A DNA stretch of 64,000 bases from Streptomyces daqingensis (GCF_014645895.1 NZ_BMMP01000006.1:62001-126000), one strand, 5' to 3'. Counted from the stretch's first letter, positions 8,479 through 18,239 are shown. A program made the numbers and translations. Notes: generated by a model from the sequence alone, not told the origin.

Positions 8479-10785
8479 TCACTCCCCGAGCTTCGCGAGG
8501 ATCGGCGGGGTCCGCTCGCCACCGACCGTCATCAGCGACAACACAGCGTGTCCGGGCGGCAGATCGTTCGCCAGCTCCGACGCGGACCACCGCTCCCGCT
8601 GCACCTTCCGCACGGTGACGGACTCGGCGGTGACGTGCCTGCCCGTGGCCAGCCTGCGAACGGCGTGCATGACCCGGGTGAAGGGCTCGTCCGAGACCAG
8701 CTGGCGGTTGGTGACGTCGCGGGTCTCGACCCACTCCTTGCCCCACACCTCGGCGAAGTGCTCCGCGTCCCACGGCGTGACGCCAGAGCAGACCATCCGG
8801 CAGCCGACCGCACCGAGCAGCGAGCCTCGCAGGGGCTGCGGTACGTCGTCCAGACCGCGCAGGGTGAGCAGCACCCCCGCCTCCACGGAGCGGAGGCGCT
8901 GGAGCCCGCGCAGGGACTGCGGGGTGACGGTCTGCGACGCGTCGTCGAGCACGAGCCCCGCGAAGAGGGACTGGTCCCTCCGTGCGGTCACGCACTCGAC
9001 GAACTGCGCGAGGACGAGGCGCGCGAGAATGCGCGAGGCCTCCGCGTGGCCGTGTTCCGGGAGATCGATGCGGACGCGCAGGGGATGTTCCAGGGCACGC
9101 AGCGAGAGGGGCCGGGGAGAGGCCGTGCGCTTCTCCCCCGCGCCTTCCGGCTGGAAGAAGCCCGCGAACGCCGGACGGTCCAGCAGCGCGATGCGGTCGG
9201 CCAGCAGCGGGCGGGGGTCGTCCGGACGTCCCGACTGCCGCCTGTGGGCGTCGAGTTCACGGAGCTGGGCTGCCGCGCCCTCCTCTTCCAGCGCGGCGCG
9301 CAGCCCGTCCAGCGCGGAGGGGGAGCCGTCGAGCAGTTCACGGAGCTGCTGCACGTCCGGGAAGGAGCCGTGCGCGGCCTGGAACGGGCCGATGAGCTGA
9401 GCGAGCGTCGTGGCCGCCCGCCGGCTGTCACCACCGGGGAGCGTCGCAGCCAGGTCGCCGACGAGGGCCTCGGCGAGCATCCCGGCGGCTTCGTCGGGGT
9501 CGCTCGTCCCACCGTAGAGGTCGAGGTCGTGCACGGAGTCCCGGTCTCCCACGCGGACGACCGCGTCGAACGAGTCGTCGGGGGCCAGCCGTGCCCCGCG
9601 GGCCGTCACCGCCACGACGGCTGCCTGCCCCGCGAGTGCCTGCAGGCACAGCGACTCCGTCACCGGGCGCACGACCCGCTCCGTCTTGCCGGAGGCGGGC
9701 GGCCCCACGACGAGAGCCGACGTGCCGAGCAGCGAGGGTTCGAGAGCCACGCCCGCTCCGCGGTACGGGTGCGGGTTGCGCTCGCTGTCGGGTGCGGTGC
9801 CGATGCGCACCTGCCGGAGCCGCAGATCGTGACGGGCGGCTCGGTCCTGCGGCAGGCTCCGCTGACCGGACGGGTGGGCGCAAGCCGCGGCGCCGTGCGA
9901 GAGGACGGTGTCGACGAAGGCGCCGAGCCGCCCGGGCTGGGACCGCACCGACTCCCACGCGCGCCGGATGCGGGCATGGTCCACATCGCTCATGTGACCG
10001 CCCCGCACCTCCCCGGCGAGCCGTTCGGCGGCCTCCGCGGCGCCCGCGACGCGCAGTTCCGGCCATTCGACCGGGTCGTGCTCGGGGGCCGGCGCAGGCA
10101 CGGGCCGGGCAACCTCGGGTGTCTCGCGAGCCTCCGCACGGGAAGCGGCGATGCGGATCACGCGCCCCCGCGCACGCCGGGCCACCTCGGGCCAGCGTCC
10201 GAGTCGACCGAAGACGACGGCGAGTCCGGCGATCACGAGCCCCAGGTACATGTGGGATGCGACGTCGAATGCGTCCCCCCCGACCCACTCGTCCGGGGTC
10301 AGCACGTACAGGGGCCACATCCAGTAGTTGCCGAGGTAGTTGTTGTACAGCAGCGACCAGATGAGCCAGCCGATGAGGAACGAGACGACGGCACCGCTGA
10401 TCAGCTGGCGTGCGGGGATACGGTCGGGGTCGGGGGGCGGCAGCGGCTTGTACCCGAAACGCCAGATGCCCGGCTCCGCGTCGGGACGCGGAGTCCGGAG
10501 CCAGTCGGCCAGCGACGGCCCCGCCCCAGGAGCCGCCACGGTCTGGGATGCTGCGGACGGAGGCGCGGACCAGGTGCCGGCTTTCGGATCGGCGGGACCG
10601 GGGTGGGAAACCGGCGGCTGATGCCCTCCGCCTCTTCCCGGCGCCCGCTGCTGACGGGGCAGCGTCCCTGCCGGCGACCCCGCCGCCGACGCCTCGGTAC
10701 CGGGATGTGCCGCTGCTTCCGGGTTGCCTTCCGGGTCGTACGTACCGTCCGAACTCTGCCTCCGGCGCGGAGACTCCATGTCCAT
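8479..10785 (-). CDS. Membrane-anchored P-loop ATPase (TraG/VirD4-like conserved Streptomyces protein)
   Basis: Protein of 768 residues. The first 120 residues are Pro/Gly/Ala-rich and probably disordered. Two hydrophobic segments follow (LISGAVVSFLIGWLIWSLLY near 130-150, and YLGLVIAGLAVVF), then a cytosolic ATPase domain. Walker A GPPASGKT is near residue 360 and a Walker B-like FAGLVLDDAS comes later, near LVLAQFVECV. The layout resembles type IV coupling or secretion ATPases, but no other secretion gene is nearby, so its function is unknown. ATG 10785 is used; ATG 10779 (MESP) is an alternative. It diverges from gabT across a 338-bp gap. Confidence 0.75.
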   Translation of the reverse strand: MDMESPRRRQSSDGTYDPEGNPEAAAHPGTEASAAGSPAGTLPRQQRAPGRGGGHQPPVSHPGPADPKAGTWSAPPSAASQTVAAPGAGPSLADWLRTPRPDAEPGIWRFGYKPLPPPDPDRIPARQLISGAVVSFLIGWLIWSLLYNNYLGNYWMWPLYVLTPDEWVGGDAFDVASHMYLGLVIAGLAVVFGRLGRWPEVARRARGRVIRIAASRAEARETPEVARPVPAPAPEHDPVEWPELRVAGAAEAAERLAGEVRGGHMSDVDHARIRRAWESVRSQPGRLGAFVDTVLSHGAAACAHPSGQRSLPQDRAARHDLRLRQVRIGTAPDSERNPHPYRGAGVALEPSLLGTSALVVGPPASGKTERVVRPVTESLCLQALAGQAAVVAVTARGARLAPDDSFDAVVRVGDRDSVHDLDLYGGTSDPDEAAGMLAEALVGDLAATLPGGDSRRAATTLAQLIGPFQAAHGSFPDVQQLRELLDGSPSALDGLRAALEEEGAAAQLRELDAHRRQSGRPDDPRPLLADRIALLDRPAFAGFFQPEGAGEKRTASPRPLSLRALEHPLRVRIDLPEHGHAEASRILARLVLAQFVECVTARRDQSLFAGLVLDDASQTVTPQSLRGLQRLRSVEAGVLLTLRGLDDVPQPLRGSLLGAVGCRMVCSGVTPWDAEHFAEVWGKEWVETRDVTNRQLVSDEPFTRVMHAVRRLATGRHVTAESVTVRKVQRERWSASELANDLPPGHAVLSLMTVGGERTPPILAKLGE

Positions 10786-11123
10786 GTGCCGCCTCTACCC
10801 TTGCCCGGCCCTTGCGTTGTCGCTCCCGGCGACCAATCTAGCCGCCGGCGAGGGGAGTTGGCTCAGGCCCGGAGCCGAAACCGCTGCGCGTACGGCGAAC
10901 GCACCGCTCCCGCTGCGGAGGGACGCACGTGGCGTCGCGTCCCCCGCTCCTCCGCTGCGGCGGCCGGGACCTCCCCACCGGACGGGTCGGCCCCCCCCTC
11001 TGCCTATGTCCGTGGCGGCCAACACGAAACCGTGACTTCTCCGCACCGGTGCATGTCTCCCCCTTGTCCCTGCCTCTAGCCTGCGAGAGACGTGCAGGCC
11101 CCTTCGCCCCGAAAGAGAGCGCT
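10786..11123. promoter_or_regulatory. Divergent intergenic region upstream of gabT
   Basis: A 338-bp region between two outward-reading genes, so it must hold both promoters. It has no family-like coding sequence. A TAGCCT at 11076-11081 resembles a -10 element for gabT, but I could not pair it with a good -35. Confidence 0.4.
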
Positions 11124-12473
11124 ATGACGGAAATGACCGGTGGCCCGGCCCTCCCCCAGGAGCGCCGCGTCGTCACGTCCGTTCCCGGTCCGAAGTCCCA
11201 GGAGCTGATGGCCCGCAAGCAGGCCTCCGTGGCCGACGGGATCGGGACCGTGATGCCCGTCTTCGCCAAGCGGGCGGGCGGCGGCGTACTGGAGGACGTG
11301 GACGGCAACTCCTTCATCGACTTCGGCTCCGGCATCGCCGTGACGGGCGTGGGCAACAGCGCCGAGGCCGTCGTGCGGCGCGCGACCGCGCAGCTGGAGG
11401 CCTTCACCCACACCTGCGTGATGGTGACGCCGTACGAGCCCTACGTCGAGGTCTGCGAGGAGCTCGCCAAGCTGACGCCCGGGGACCACGCGAAGAAGAG
11501 CGCGCTGTTCAACTCCGGCGCCGAGGCGGTGGAGAACGCCGTCAAGATCGCGCGCACGTACACCCGCCGGCAGGCGATCGTCGTCTTCGACCACGGCTAC
11601 CACGGCCGCACGAACCTGACGATGGCGCTCACCTCGAAGAACATGCCGTACAAGCACGGCTTCGGCCCGTTCGCGCCCGAGGTCTACCGGGTTCCCGTCG
11701 CCTACCCCTACCGCTGGCTGACCGGTCCCGAGAACTGCGCCGAGGAGGCCGCGGCTCAGGCGATCGACCAGATCAGCAAGCAGGTCGGCGCTGACAACGT
11801 GGCGGCGATCCTGATCGAGCCGGTGCTGGGCGAGGGCGGCTTCATCGAGCCGGCGAAGGGCTTCCTGCCGCGCATCGCGCAGTTCGCGAAGGACAACGGG
11901 ATCGTCTTCGTCGCGGACGAGATCCAGTCCGGCTTCTGCCGCACGGGCCAGTGGTTCGCCTGCGAGGACGAGAACATCGTCCCGGATTTGATCACCACCG
12001 CGAAGGGCATCGCCGGCGGTATGCCCCTCGCCGCCGTCACGGGCCGCGCGGAGATCATGGACGCCGCGCACTCCGGCGGCCTCGGCGGCACCTACGGCGG
12101 CAACCCCGTCGCCTGCGCCGCGGCCCTCGGCGCCATCGAGACGATGCGCGAGATGGACCTGGCCGCCCGCGCCAGGCGCGTCGAGGAGATCATGAAGCCG
12201 CGGCTGCAGAAGCTCGCCGGGCAGTACGACGTCATCGGGGACGTCAGGGGGCGCGGCGCGATGCTGGCCATCGAGCTCGTCAAGCCCGGCGGCAAGGAGC
12301 CCGACCCGCAGGTGACGGCCGCGCTCGCCAAGGCCTGCCATCAGGACGGGCTGCTCGTCCTCACCACGGGCACTTACGGGAACGTCATGCGTTTCCTGCC
12401 GCCTCTGGTGATCGACGAAGCCCTGCTCACGGAGGGCCTGGACGTGCTGGAGAACGCCCTGGCAGGCCTCTGA
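11124..12473 (+). CDS. gabT: 4-aminobutyrate--2-oxoglutarate aminotransferase
   Basis: PLP-dependent class III aminotransferase of 449 residues, converting GABA and 2-oxoglutarate to succinic semialdehyde and glutamate. Diagnostic blocks are LFNSGAEAVENAVKIAR (cofactor phosphate region), VFDHGYHGRTNLTMALT, FVADEIQSGFCRTGQ (Asp binding the pyridine N) and TTAKGIAGGMPLAAV, whose Lys near residue 293 forms the Schiff base. ATG 11124 follows GAAAGAGAG; the frame open to 10929 is not conserved-looking. In this window it links 4-aminobutanal oxidation to the succinate branch. It diverges from the P-loop ATPase. Confidence 0.95.
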   Translation: MTEMTGGPALPQERRVVTSVPGPKSQELMARKQASVADGIGTVMPVFAKRAGGGVLEDVDGNSFIDFGSGIAVTGVGNSAEAVVRRATAQLEAFTHTCVMVTPYEPYVEVCEELAKLTPGDHAKKSALFNSGAEAVENAVKIARTYTRRQAIVVFDHGYHGRTNLTMALTSKNMPYKHGFGPFAPEVYRVPVAYPYRWLTGPENCAEEAAAQAIDQISKQVGADNVAAILIEPVLGEGGFIEPAKGFLPRIAQFAKDNGIVFVADEIQSGFCRTGQWFACEDENIVPDLITTAKGIAGGMPLAAVTGRAEIMDAAHSGGLGGTYGGNPVACAAALGAIETMREMDLAARARRVEEIMKPRLQKLAGQYDVIGDVRGRGAMLAIELVKPGGKEPDPQVTAALAKACHQDGLLVLTTGTYGNVMRFLPPLVIDEALLTEGLDVLENALAGL

Positions 12474-12604
12474 CAGAGCCCGGGACCAGTGCGGACGGAG
12501 TGCGGAAAGCGTTCGGCGTGAAGAATCTGTGCGAGGCCGATGGCCGGAGCGTAATCCGGCTGTCCGGTCTTCGCGGCCTGCCGTACGGTTTCAGCATTCG
12601 CCGG

Positions 12605-13477
12605 GTGCTCCGGAACTCCACTTCGGATACCTGGCCCGAGCCCGTCTCTCCCCAAGACGAGCCCGGTCGTGCCCTGGCGCACGCTCCTCACCGATCGGGG
12701 GACCGCCCGCCCCACACCCCCCGGGGCCCGCGGAAAGCCGGTCGATACGACCGCTCCGGAACTCTCCCCCCTGTTCCGGGGCGGTCGGCTGTTCACCGCG
12801 CCGCTTCCCTTCTGTGCTGCGCCGTCTTCGCGCTCGTCACCTGGCAGGTCGCCGTAGGCGGACCGCTGCTGGCCCTGGACGCACGGCTCGGTGCCGCGCT
12901 GCGGCGCTCGTCCCCTCCCACCGCGGTGAGCGAACTCCTCGCGGATCTGGGCAATCCCGAGGTCGCGCTGCCCGTCCTCGCCGCCGCGTGCGCGTACGCG
13001 GCTGCCGCCGTGCGGGTGCGGCGCTGGCTGGCTCCTCTGTGCGTGTTCGGGGCGCTGGCCGGCGCGGCCGTGGCCGTCTCCCTCGTGAAGGTGTGGCTGG
13101 GCAGGCCGGGACCGCTGGGCGGCGTCAACTACTACCCGTCCGGCCATACCGCCACGGCGGCCGTCGCCTACGGAGGTGCCGCGCTGCTGCTGTGCCTGTC
13201 GGTGCGCAGGCTTCCCTACTGGCCTGCGCCCGCAGCCGCGGCGATGCTCACCGTCCTGTGCGGCGCCGGACTCGTCTGGCGCGGCTACCACTGGCCGCTC
13301 GACGTGCTGGCCAGCCTGTGCCTGAGCTGGGTGCTGCTGGCCGGGGCCGCGGCGGCCGTCCGCCGCGGACTGGGGCGTCGTGTGCGGGCATCCCCGCACC
13401 CGCGGCGGAGCGACCCGCCGCCCGGCATCCCGGACGCCGGTGGACCCGAACCGGCGACGGAGCGTCCCGGCAGCTGA
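12605..13477 (+). CDS. PAP2-family membrane phosphatase
   Basis: Membrane-bound acid phosphatase-like enzyme acting on lipid phosphates (phosphatidate or polyprenyl-diphosphate type). The three-part PAP2 signature is complete: KVWLGRP, YPSGHTA and WRGYHWPLDVLAS. Around these are five or six hydrophobic segments beginning at AASLLCCAVFALVTW. The start is uncertain: no ATG opens this frame near the domain, so GTG 12605 was chosen, giving 290 residues with a 55-60-residue N-terminal region of unclear reality. The gene follows gabT in the same direction. Substrate is not predictable from sequence. Confidence 0.8.
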   Translation: MLRNSTSDTWPEPVSPQDEPGRALAHAPHRSGDRPPHTPRGPRKAGRYDRSGTLPPVPGRSAVHRAASLLCCAVFALVTWQVAVGGPLLALDARLGAALRRSSPPTAVSELLADLGNPEVALPVLAAACAYAAAAVRVRRWLAPLCVFGALAGAAVAVSLVKVWLGRPGPLGGVNYYPSGHTATAAVAYGGAALLLCLSVRRLPYWPAPAAAAMLTVLCGAGLVWRGYHWPLDVLASLCLSWVLLAGAAAAVRRGLGRRVRASPHPRRSDPPPGIPDAGGPEPATERPGS

Positions 13478-13492
13478 CCGCCTCCCGGTCAG
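13474..13492 (+). terminator. Hairpin at the end of the PAP2 gene
   Basis: A 7-bp perfect stem (CTGACCG 13474-13480, CGGTCAG 13486-13492) with a 5-nt loop. It overlaps the PAP2 stop codon and lies before the convergent conserved hypothetical gene. Confidence 0.55.
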
Positions 13493-13519
13493 GCGGCTTC
13501 CGCTCGCCTGCCGCACCTC

Positions 13520-13987
13520 TCAGCCGTCTCCCCGTGCCCTTCCGCCGACCCGTGCGGCCGCGTCCTGCATGGCGAGTTCCAGCACCACCGGGTCGTTGAG
13601 CGTCCCCGACCCGTCCGGCGGTATGAGCCAGCGCGCACCCCCGGACGCCCTGCCCGGACACGGAGCGACGATCCATGTGCCGCGGCCCGCGCACCGTACG
13701 CCCGTGTCCGCCCAGCGGGCGGCCGTCCCCGGCGGGACGAAGAAGCCGATCCGGGCGGAGCCGAAGTCGGCGAGCACCGGTCCGGGTCTCTCCGGCCAGC
13801 CGGTGAGCGCGTCCAGCGTCGGATATCCCAGGAGCCCGCCGACCATCAGCACGTCCCACATGCGTCCCGCCGGCAGCAGCACGACGCCCGGCGGGCTGCT
13901 CTCCCACTCCGCCCTGCACGCCTGAGGGTCGTCCGCCGCCGACGCCAGCCACTCGACGGCCCCCGCTTCCCCGGCAGTACCGGTCAT
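13520..13987 (-). CDS. Conserved Streptomyces hypothetical protein, prim-pol N-domain-like
   Basis: Protein of 155 residues. ATG 13987 is supported by GGAGGGGGCGGAC directly upstream; the open frame to 14200 is longer but lacks a site. Recognisable stretches are WLASAADDPQACRAEWE, PPGVVLLPAGRMWDVL, VLADFGSARIGFFVPPG and GRGTWIVAPCPGR. I recall these from a widespread Streptomyces family resembling the N-terminal part of bifunctional DNA primase/polymerases, but the catalytic acidic triad is not evident, so no enzyme activity is claimed. No signal peptide or membrane segment is visible. Confidence 0.65.
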   Translation of the reverse strand: MTGTAGEAGAVEWLASAADDPQACRAEWESSPPGVVLLPAGRMWDVLMVGGLLGYPTLDALTGWPERPGPVLADFGSARIGFFVPPGTAARWADTGVRCAGRGTWIVAPCPGRASGGARWLIPPDGSGTLNDPVVLELAMQDAAARVGGRARGDG

Positions 13988-14248
13988 GTCCGCCCCCTCC
14001 CCGTGCGCGCATGCCACGGAGGAGAGGCGGAACATGCCGGACTCGCTCACTTCTCCCGGATCGTGCCGAGTGCGGGCGTGGCCCGCGCCGCGCCACGGTG
14101 AGCGCGCCCGCGGGTCACGCGCGGCACGTTCCGGCCGGCAGTTCCCGCCGTTCCCGTGTGCATCCGTGCGTGGCCGAGCCTGCTTGTGCCCGAGGTGCAC
14201 ATCCGTACGGGAATGTGCGAGGGAGAGCCTGCCCTCCGGCCGGTGCGG

Positions 14249-15727
14249 TCAGTCCCCGTCGACCACACCGGCGAAGCGCAGGAGTTCGGCGGGGCCGAAG
14301 CGCCCGTAGCCGTCGGCGAGGGTGGGCCGCCAGTCGGGGTAGGCCGAGCGGTACGAGGTGGGGTCGGCGTCGAGCAGCCCGATGAGCACCTCGGCGACGA
14401 TGCGGGTGCCGACGGGGCCCAGATGCAGCCCTTCTGCGCGTACTTCCGCCTCCTTGAGGATGTAGTACCAGAGATAGCTCGGGCCTTCGCTCTCCAGCTC
14501 CCGGTCTGTGAGCGGGGTTTCGCCGACCTTGCGTGCCACGTCCTGACCGGACGGGAGTCCGAGCGTCTCGCTGCGCAGGAGGTTCCGTACGACGAGGGAA
14601 GCCACCGGCCTCGCCAGCGCTCCCTTCTTCGCACCCGGCACGGCGCTGACCGGTAGGTCCAGCAGCTGGCTGTTGAGCACGCTGTCGATGCGCTTGGTGT
14701 CCTGGTGCAGACGCCGACCGCCGGCGGGGAAGAAGTACCTCCAGTCGACGGCGTGTTCGGGGCGCACCGGCCCGCCCCTCAGGTCGGTGCGCGGCTCCGT
14801 CCCCGCCTCGGGGTCGTCGGGGAAGATCTTGCCCGTGAAGTTCTCGTTGACGCGGTACGACGAACGCACTGTGGGATGCCCGAAGCGGAACGCCGCGGCA
14901 GCGAACTCCACCGGCATGAAGACGGACTGCTGCGGCTTGAAGAAGCGCGGCCCGTTCTTCTCCACGTCCTGTACCAGTTCCGGGTCGCCGACCCGCATGA
15001 GGAACTCGTGCACGACGAGCCACTGGTAGTGCCAGCGCACGAGCTGCTGTGCGCTGGTGAAGACGGTGTTGTAGTAGTTCTCTACGTCCAGCAGCTGGTC
15101 CAGCGGCACGCCGGGCTGTTCGTCCTGCGGCTCTTCCGGCGGCATCGAAGGGAGCCTGCGCCCCACCGCGTCGGTGATGCGCCCCGAGCGCAGCGCGTCG
15201 ACGACGGCGTTGTGGAACTTGATGAGGACGAGGTGCAGTTGGGCGAGGATGAGGTTCTCGTCGTTGCGCGGATCCCCGATGAGGGCCACTCCGCCGTCCG
15301 TGCGGGCGAGGTCGACGCCGTCCGCCGAGTGGGCGAGCTTCGTGTCGTGGGACGTCGGGTCGTACAGGTGCTGGCTGACGACCGGGCCCGCGCCGTAGAG
15401 GTTGTCCATGTCGAGGCGGGGCGTCCGGGAATCGGTCACCGCCGCGGGGTCCGACCGCTGCCCCAGTTCCGACATGGCGTCGAGGGTGAGGTCGTGGTCG
15501 ATGAACTGCCCGAGGTAGGTGAAGCCGGCGGGAAGGTTCGGGTTCTCCTGGTCCTCGGTGGTCTGGCCGCCGTCCATCTTCCCGCCGGGGAGGCCGAACT
15601 CCTTGGCCTGTTCGAGCCCGGTGGGGCGGCGGGGCGGCAGGTCCGGGAACATCCGCCCGAAGCTGCCGCTGGTCGAATTGGCTCCGCCGCTCAGGGCACG
15701 CGAAGACGAGCCGTGCAGTGCGGACAT
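14249..15727 (-). CDS. Animal-type haem peroxidase
   Basis: Bacterial member of the animal haem peroxidase superfamily, 492 residues. The distal haem block GQFIDHDLT (His near residue 79) is followed by RTPRLDMDNLYGAGP, GDPRNDENL, LHLVLIKFHNAVVD and YQWLVVHEFLMRVGDPELV, in the family order. Such enzymes oxidise halides or small organics with H2O2. No Sec or Tat signal is obvious at the N-terminus (MSALHGSSSRALSGGANS), so it may be cytosolic. It is a single gene, read the same way as the downstream conserved hypothetical but 261 bp from it. Confidence 0.88.
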   Translation of the reverse strand: MSALHGSSSRALSGGANSTSGSFGRMFPDLPPRRPTGLEQAKEFGLPGGKMDGGQTTEDQENPNLPAGFTYLGQFIDHDLTLDAMSELGQRSDPAAVTDSRTPRLDMDNLYGAGPVVSQHLYDPTSHDTKLAHSADGVDLARTDGGVALIGDPRNDENLILAQLHLVLIKFHNAVVDALRSGRITDAVGRRLPSMPPEEPQDEQPGVPLDQLLDVENYYNTVFTSAQQLVRWHYQWLVVHEFLMRVGDPELVQDVEKNGPRFFKPQQSVFMPVEFAAAAFRFGHPTVRSSYRVNENFTGKIFPDDPEAGTEPRTDLRGGPVRPEHAVDWRYFFPAGGRRLHQDTKRIDSVLNSQLLDLPVSAVPGAKKGALARPVASLVVRNLLRSETLGLPSGQDVARKVGETPLTDRELESEGPSYLWYYILKEAEVRAEGLHLGPVGTRIVAEVLIGLLDADPTSYRSAYPDWRPTLADGYGRFGPAELLRFAGVVDGD

Positions 15728-15936
15728 GTGAGTCCCCCTGGTTTCTCCCCCCGTGAGCAGTCCGGCCGGTCTCGGCGACGGACCGCTCCTGACAATCAGG
15801 AACCGTAACCAGGACGGGTACTGACAGGTAGGAAAATCCCAGAACTCTATGACGCATCCACTGCATCACCGCCATTCCGCAACAAACGGACGCGGCGGCA
15901 CCGCACAGCGGCGACGTCCCTACATGCGCGAGGGGT

Positions 15937-17421
15937 TCAGCTGTCGAAGCCCATGCCCATGGAGTCCAGCGTCCGGAGCCACAGGTTGCGGCGGCCGCCA
16001 CGGGCGTCCGCCCGCGCCAGCGACCACTGCGTCAGTGCGATGCCCGCCCATCGGAAGGGTTCCGGCGGGAACGGCACCGGCTTGCTGCGGACGAACTCCA
16101 GCTGCGTGCGCTCGGTCTGCTCCCCGCTGAGCAGGTCGAGCATCACCTCCGCACCGAACCGGGTCGCCCCGACGCCCAGCCCCGTGTACCCGGCCGCGTA
16201 ACTGACGCGGCCGCCGTGTGCAGTGCCGAAGAACGGCGAGAAGCGCGAGCAGGTGTCGATGACGCCGCCCCACGCGTGGCTGAAACGCAGCCCTGCCAGC
16301 TGCGGGAAGGTGTCGAAGAAGTGTCCGGCCAGCTTGTGGAACGTCTCGGGACGCTGGTCGTACTCAGCGGCGATTCTGCTGCCGTAGTGGTACAGGACGT
16401 CGTAACCGCCCCACAGGATGCGGTCGTCGCCGGTGAGACGGAAGTAGTGGAAGTGGTTGGCGCTGTCGGCCAGTCCCTGCCGGTTCCGCCAGCCCAGTGA
16501 GTCGCGCTGCTCCGCGCTCAGCGGCTCCGTCATCAGGGCGTAGTCGTACACGGGGACGATGTACGGGCGGACCCGCCGCAGCAGCGACGGAAAGGCGTTC
16601 GTCCCGAGTGCGACGTGCCTGGCCCGCACCCGCCCGTAGGGGGTGCGCACGCCCACCGTGGAGTCGTCGGAGGCGAGTTGGCGGGCCGGGGTGTTCTCGT
16701 ACACGCGCACGCCGGCCTCGACGCAGGCGTGTTTGAGGCCCCAGGCGAGCTTCGCCGGGTTGAGCAGCGCGACGCCGCGGCGGAACCACAGGCCCGCGAG
16801 GAAGGACGGCGAGTCGACCTCGGCGCGAACGGCGTCGCGGTCGAGGAAGGTCACGTTCTCCTCCCCCGCGGCGCAGCCGTCCGCGTCCAGCCCGAGGCGC
16901 TTCGCCTGTTCCGCGGCCTCGCGCAGCTCGGCGACCTGGTGCGGCTGGGTCGCCACGCCGATCTCGCCGGTGCGTTCGAAGTCGCAGTCGATGCCGTAGC
17001 GCTGCACGGCATGTTCGATCGCGTCGAGATTGCGCTGTCCGAGACGTTCGAGCGTGGTGAACTCCCCGGGCCAGCGCGCCAGTCCGTTCGCGAAGCCGTG
17101 CGTGAGGGAGGAGTCGCAGAACCCGCCGTTGCGTCCCGAGGCCGCCCAGCCGACCTCCTTGGCCTCGACGAGGACGACGTCCCGGCGCGGGTCGCGCTCC
17201 TTCGCGATCAGCGCCGTCCACAGGCCGCTGTAACCCCCGCCGACGACGAGCAGGTCGCACTCCTCGTCGCCTGTGAGCGCGGGCAGCGCCTCGGGCCGGT
17301 GCTCCGGGTCGTCCAGCCAGTACGGCACGGGACGGGTGCCGGCCAGGGCGTGTGCCGCCGCGCAGCGGACCGCGGGCGGGCCCGTGCCGGGTCCGTCGCC
17401 GCCGTGCCGCGCCGTCGTCAT
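15937..17421 (-). CDS. FAD-dependent amine oxidoreductase, PuuB-like (DAO family)
   Basis: Flavoprotein of 494 residues with an N-terminal dinucleotide fold (DLLVVGGGYSGLWTALIA, near 55-75), a second FAD block (VEAKEVGWAASGRNGGF) and a C-terminal YAAGYTGLGVGATRFGAE. The architecture matches the DAO family that includes gamma-glutamylputrescine oxidase PuuB. As the last gene of a polyamine transporter operon it probably oxidises an imported or gamma-glutamylated polyamine. Its ATG at 17421 overlaps the permease stop as ATGA, so translation should be coupled; the open frame further upstream is a shadow of the permease. The exact substrate is inference. Confidence 0.87.
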   Translation of the reverse strand: MTTARHGGDGPGTGPPAVRCAAAHALAGTRPVPYWLDDPEHRPEALPALTGDEECDLLVVGGGYSGLWTALIAKERDPRRDVVLVEAKEVGWAASGRNGGFCDSSLTHGFANGLARWPGEFTTLERLGQRNLDAIEHAVQRYGIDCDFERTGEIGVATQPHQVAELREAAEQAKRLGLDADGCAAGEENVTFLDRDAVRAEVDSPSFLAGLWFRRGVALLNPAKLAWGLKHACVEAGVRVYENTPARQLASDDSTVGVRTPYGRVRARHVALGTNAFPSLLRRVRPYIVPVYDYALMTEPLSAEQRDSLGWRNRQGLADSANHFHYFRLTGDDRILWGGYDVLYHYGSRIAAEYDQRPETFHKLAGHFFDTFPQLAGLRFSHAWGGVIDTCSRFSPFFGTAHGGRVSYAAGYTGLGVGATRFGAEVMLDLLSGEQTERTQLEFVRSKPVPFPPEPFRWAGIALTQWSLARADARGGRRNLWLRTLDSMGMGFDS

Positions 17422-18239
17422 GACCGGCTCCTGCGCCGGCTCGCGGTGAACTGGCCGACGAGCACGACGGCCACCGCGATGAGGAACATGGCCGTGCCGA
17501 TGACGTTCACCTGCACCGGGACGCCGCGCTGTGCGGCTCCCCACACGAACATCGGGAAGGTGACCGTGGACGGTCCGGCGTTGAACTGCGTGATGATGAA
17601 GTCGTCGAAGGACAGCGCGAAGCTCAGCATCGCCCCGGCCGCGATGCCCGGTGCGGCGAGCGGCAGCGTGACCCGCAGGAACGTCTGGAACGGGCCCGCG
17701 TACAGGTCGCGGGCGGCCTCCTCCAGCCGCGGGTCCATGCTCATCACGCGTGCCTTGACGGCGACCACGACGAAGCTCAGGCAGAACATGATGTGCGCGA
17801 TCAGGATCGTCACGAAGCCGAAGTCGACGCGGGTGTTGAGGAAGAGCGTCCCGAGGGAAGCGCCCATCACGACCTCGGGCATCGCCATCGGCAGGAAGAT
17901 CAGTGCGTTGCCGGTGCCCTTGCCGCGGAAGCGGTAGCGGGCGAGCGCGAAGGCGGCGAACGTGCCGAACGCCGTGGCGACCAGCGTGGACAGCACGGCG
18001 ATCTGCAGGCTCAGTCCGAGGGAGCCGCACATGTCCGCCACGCCGCAGGGGTCCGTCCAGGCGCCGGTGGAGAACTCGCGCCACTCGTAGTTGAAGCGTC
18101 CTGCCGGCTTGTTGAAGGAGAACAGCATCACCACGACGTTCGGCAGCAGCAGGTACACGAGCGCGGCCAGTCCTGCCAGAACGACGGCGTTGCGGCGCAG
18201 CCACCGCACGGGCGCGGGCCCCTGGGTGCGGGCGTTCAT
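17418..18239 (-). CDS. potC: Polyamine ABC transporter permease, PotC-type
   Basis: Inner-membrane permease of 273 residues with six hydrophobic segments and the ABC permease EAA loop EEAARDLYAGPFQTFLRV about two-thirds along. It pairs with the PotB-type permease to form the channel. ATG 18239 shares one base with the preceding stop (TGATG), and its own stop overlaps the FAD oxidase start (ATGA). Both junctions imply a tightly coupled operon. Polyamine specificity follows from the PotA/PotD homologues and from the aminobutyraldehyde dehydrogenase upstream. Confidence 0.88.
   Translation of the reverse strand: MNARTQGPAPVRWLRRNAVVLAGLAALVYLLLPNVVVMLFSFNKPAGRFNYEWREFSTGAWTDPCGVADMCGSLGLSLQIAVLSTLVATAFGTFAAFALARYRFRGKGTGNALIFLPMAMPEVVMGASLGTLFLNTRVDFGFVTILIAHIMFCLSFVVVAVKARVMSMDPRLEEAARDLYAGPFQTFLRVTLPLAAPGIAAGAMLSFALSFDDFIITQFNAGPSTVTFPMFVWGAAQRGVPVQVNVIGTAMFLIAVAVVLVGQFTASRRRSRS

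Noticed and set aside
8548..11079. An 843-codon plus-strand open frame
   Set aside because: Antisense shadow of the P-loop ATPase gene.
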